Shown here: positions 6,925 to 7,463 of the stretch, in pieces
Layout of the letters: each line of letters opens with the position of its first letter
How positions within the stretch are numbered: the stretch's first letter is position 1
Origin: Campylobacterales bacterium
GTDB taxonomy: Bacteria; Campylobacterota; Campylobacteria; Campylobacterales; Hydrogenimonadaceae
Length of the DNA stretch: 7,463 nucleotides
Assembly: GCA_027065635.1 (NCBI GenBank)
Contig: JAMONQ010000155.1
Coordinates: forward strand, 1 to 7,463
Direction of reading: 5' to 3'
The notes under the pieces: model-generated
Database searches by the model: none
What the model was told of the DNA's origin: nothing
The model's input: only the letters and a program-made list of their open reading frames with translations
Position numbers and translations under genes: made by a program

Positions 6925-6929
6925 CGGCT

Positions 6930-7430
6930 GTGGAGTACCTTTACGCCCCGTGGCGAAGCGAATACATTACAGGGCAAAAGAGGAGGGATGAAGGTTGTGT
7001 ATTTTGCGACATCAGTGCAAATCCGCAAAACGATGAAGCCAATCATCTGCTTTACAGAGACGAATACTGCTTTGTCGTGATGAACAAATACCCCTATTCA
7101 CCCGGCCACTTCATGATCATTCCGCATATCCATACCGATGCACTCGAATCTTTGGATCCGAAAGTCTGGCTTAGAATCAGCTCGCTGGCACAGCAGGGAG
7201 TATCTATGCTGAAAGAGGGATTCGGAGCAGAAGGGGTAAATCTCGGCATGAATCTGGGTATAGCTGCCGGAGCCGGAATTGCCGAACATATCCATCTGCA
7301 TCTGCTTCCGAGATTCTCAAGAGACACCAACTTTATAACGACCATAGGAGAGACACGGGTCTACAGTATAGATTTTCTTAAAATATATAGAGATCTCAAA
7401 CGGCTCAGCAAAGAGTATCTTGGGAAATAG
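6930..7430 (+). CDS. HIT-family nucleotide hydrolase/phosphorylase (Ap4A phosphorylase-like)
   Basis: A 166-residue cytoplasmic HIT-superfamily protein. The histidine triad is HIHLHLLPR at residues 120-128; by family rule the middle one, H122, is the nucleophile attacking the alpha-phosphate of a nucleotide conjugate. The N-terminal LYAPWRSEYI resembles the LWAPWR-type opening of bacterial HIT proteins related to Ap4A phosphorylases, and CVFC (23-26) is a CxxC pair that in several HIT proteins helps bind zinc. MNKYPYSPGHFMIIP (about 50-64) is the conserved strand region. Substrates in such proteins include Ap4A and other dinucleoside polyphosphates or AMP conjugates; which one applies here is unknown. 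From memory, H. pylori has a HIT gene directly after murF, so the TRAP pair separates two normally adjacent genes. The start is GTG with a strong AAGGAG; the preceding 41-base gap suggests it may have its own promoter. Confidence 0.92.
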   Translation: MEYLYAPWRSEYITGQKRRDEGCVFCDISANPQNDEANHLLYRDEYCFVVMNKYPYSPGHFMIIPHIHTDALESLDPKVWLRISSLAQQGVSMLKEGFGAEGVNLGMNLGIAAGAGIAEHIHLHLLPRFSRDTNFITTIGETRVYSIDFLKIYRDLKRLSKEYLGK

Positions 7431-7463
7431 TCTTCAAAACTCTTCTTTTATATAGAGTCTGAA

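Noticed and set aside
7439..7458. A possible terminator hairpin after the HIT gene (ACTCT ... AGAGT).
   Set aside because: The stem is only 5 base pairs around a 10-base loop, AT-rich and without a following T run.
1..7463. Search for a defence system, mobile element, CRISPR array, tRNA/rRNA or riboswitch.
   Set aside because: All genes are recognisable housekeeping or transport families packed end to end; no repeats, integrase or transposase features, or unexplained stretches longer than about 40 bases were seen.

Overview
The window reads as one compact, entirely plus-strand chromosomal segment from a bacterium. I infer a member of the Campylobacterota (former Epsilonproteobacteria), possibly a free-living or vent-type lineage. 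The reasons are the order ddl ... alpha/beta hydrolase, murF ... HIT, which from memory matches the Helicobacter pylori ddlA-hydrolase-murF-HIT neighbourhood, a MurF whose N-terminus is a membrane domain, and codon use rich in ATA (Ile) and AGA (Arg) in DNA of roughly even base composition. Genus-level assignment is not possible from sequence reading alone.

Layout: (1) 1-270, the C-terminal end of D-alanine-D-alanine ligase (Ddl), cut by the window edge; (2) 267-1979, an MsbA-like ABC exporter half-transporter; (3) 1976-2659, a Cys-based dual-specificity/tyrosine-type phosphatase; (4) 2661-3386, an alpha/beta hydrolase; (5) 3373-3645, acylphosphatase; (6) 3642-5072, MurF with a membrane N-terminal domain; (7) 5084-5596 and 5593-6888, the small (DctQ) and large (DctM) membrane subunits of a TRAP transporter; (8) 6930-7430, a HIT-family nucleotide hydrolase/phosphorylase. 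The last 33 bases hold no recognisable gene.

The genes from ddl to dctM are almost certainly one transcription unit: four junctions are 4-base stop/start overlaps (TTGA or ATGA), one is a 14-base overlap, and the two gaps are 1 and 11 bases. The first real gap (41 bases) precedes the HIT gene and carries a plausible extended -10 promoter element. The functional core is peptidoglycan precursor synthesis: Ddl makes D-Ala-D-Ala and MurF attaches it to UDP-MurNAc-tripeptide. The ABC exporter, phosphatase, hydrolase and acylphosphatase lie between these two enzymes; their link to envelope synthesis is positional inference only. The TRAP pair is probably an unrelated passenger between murF and the HIT gene, and it lacks its periplasmic binding protein here.

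I found no mobile element, CRISPR array, RNA gene or clear defence system. No strong candidate for a wholly new system is present. The most interesting items are the membrane-domain MurF, the exporter-phosphatase pair embedded between ddl and murF, and the TRAP QM pair without a P subunit.
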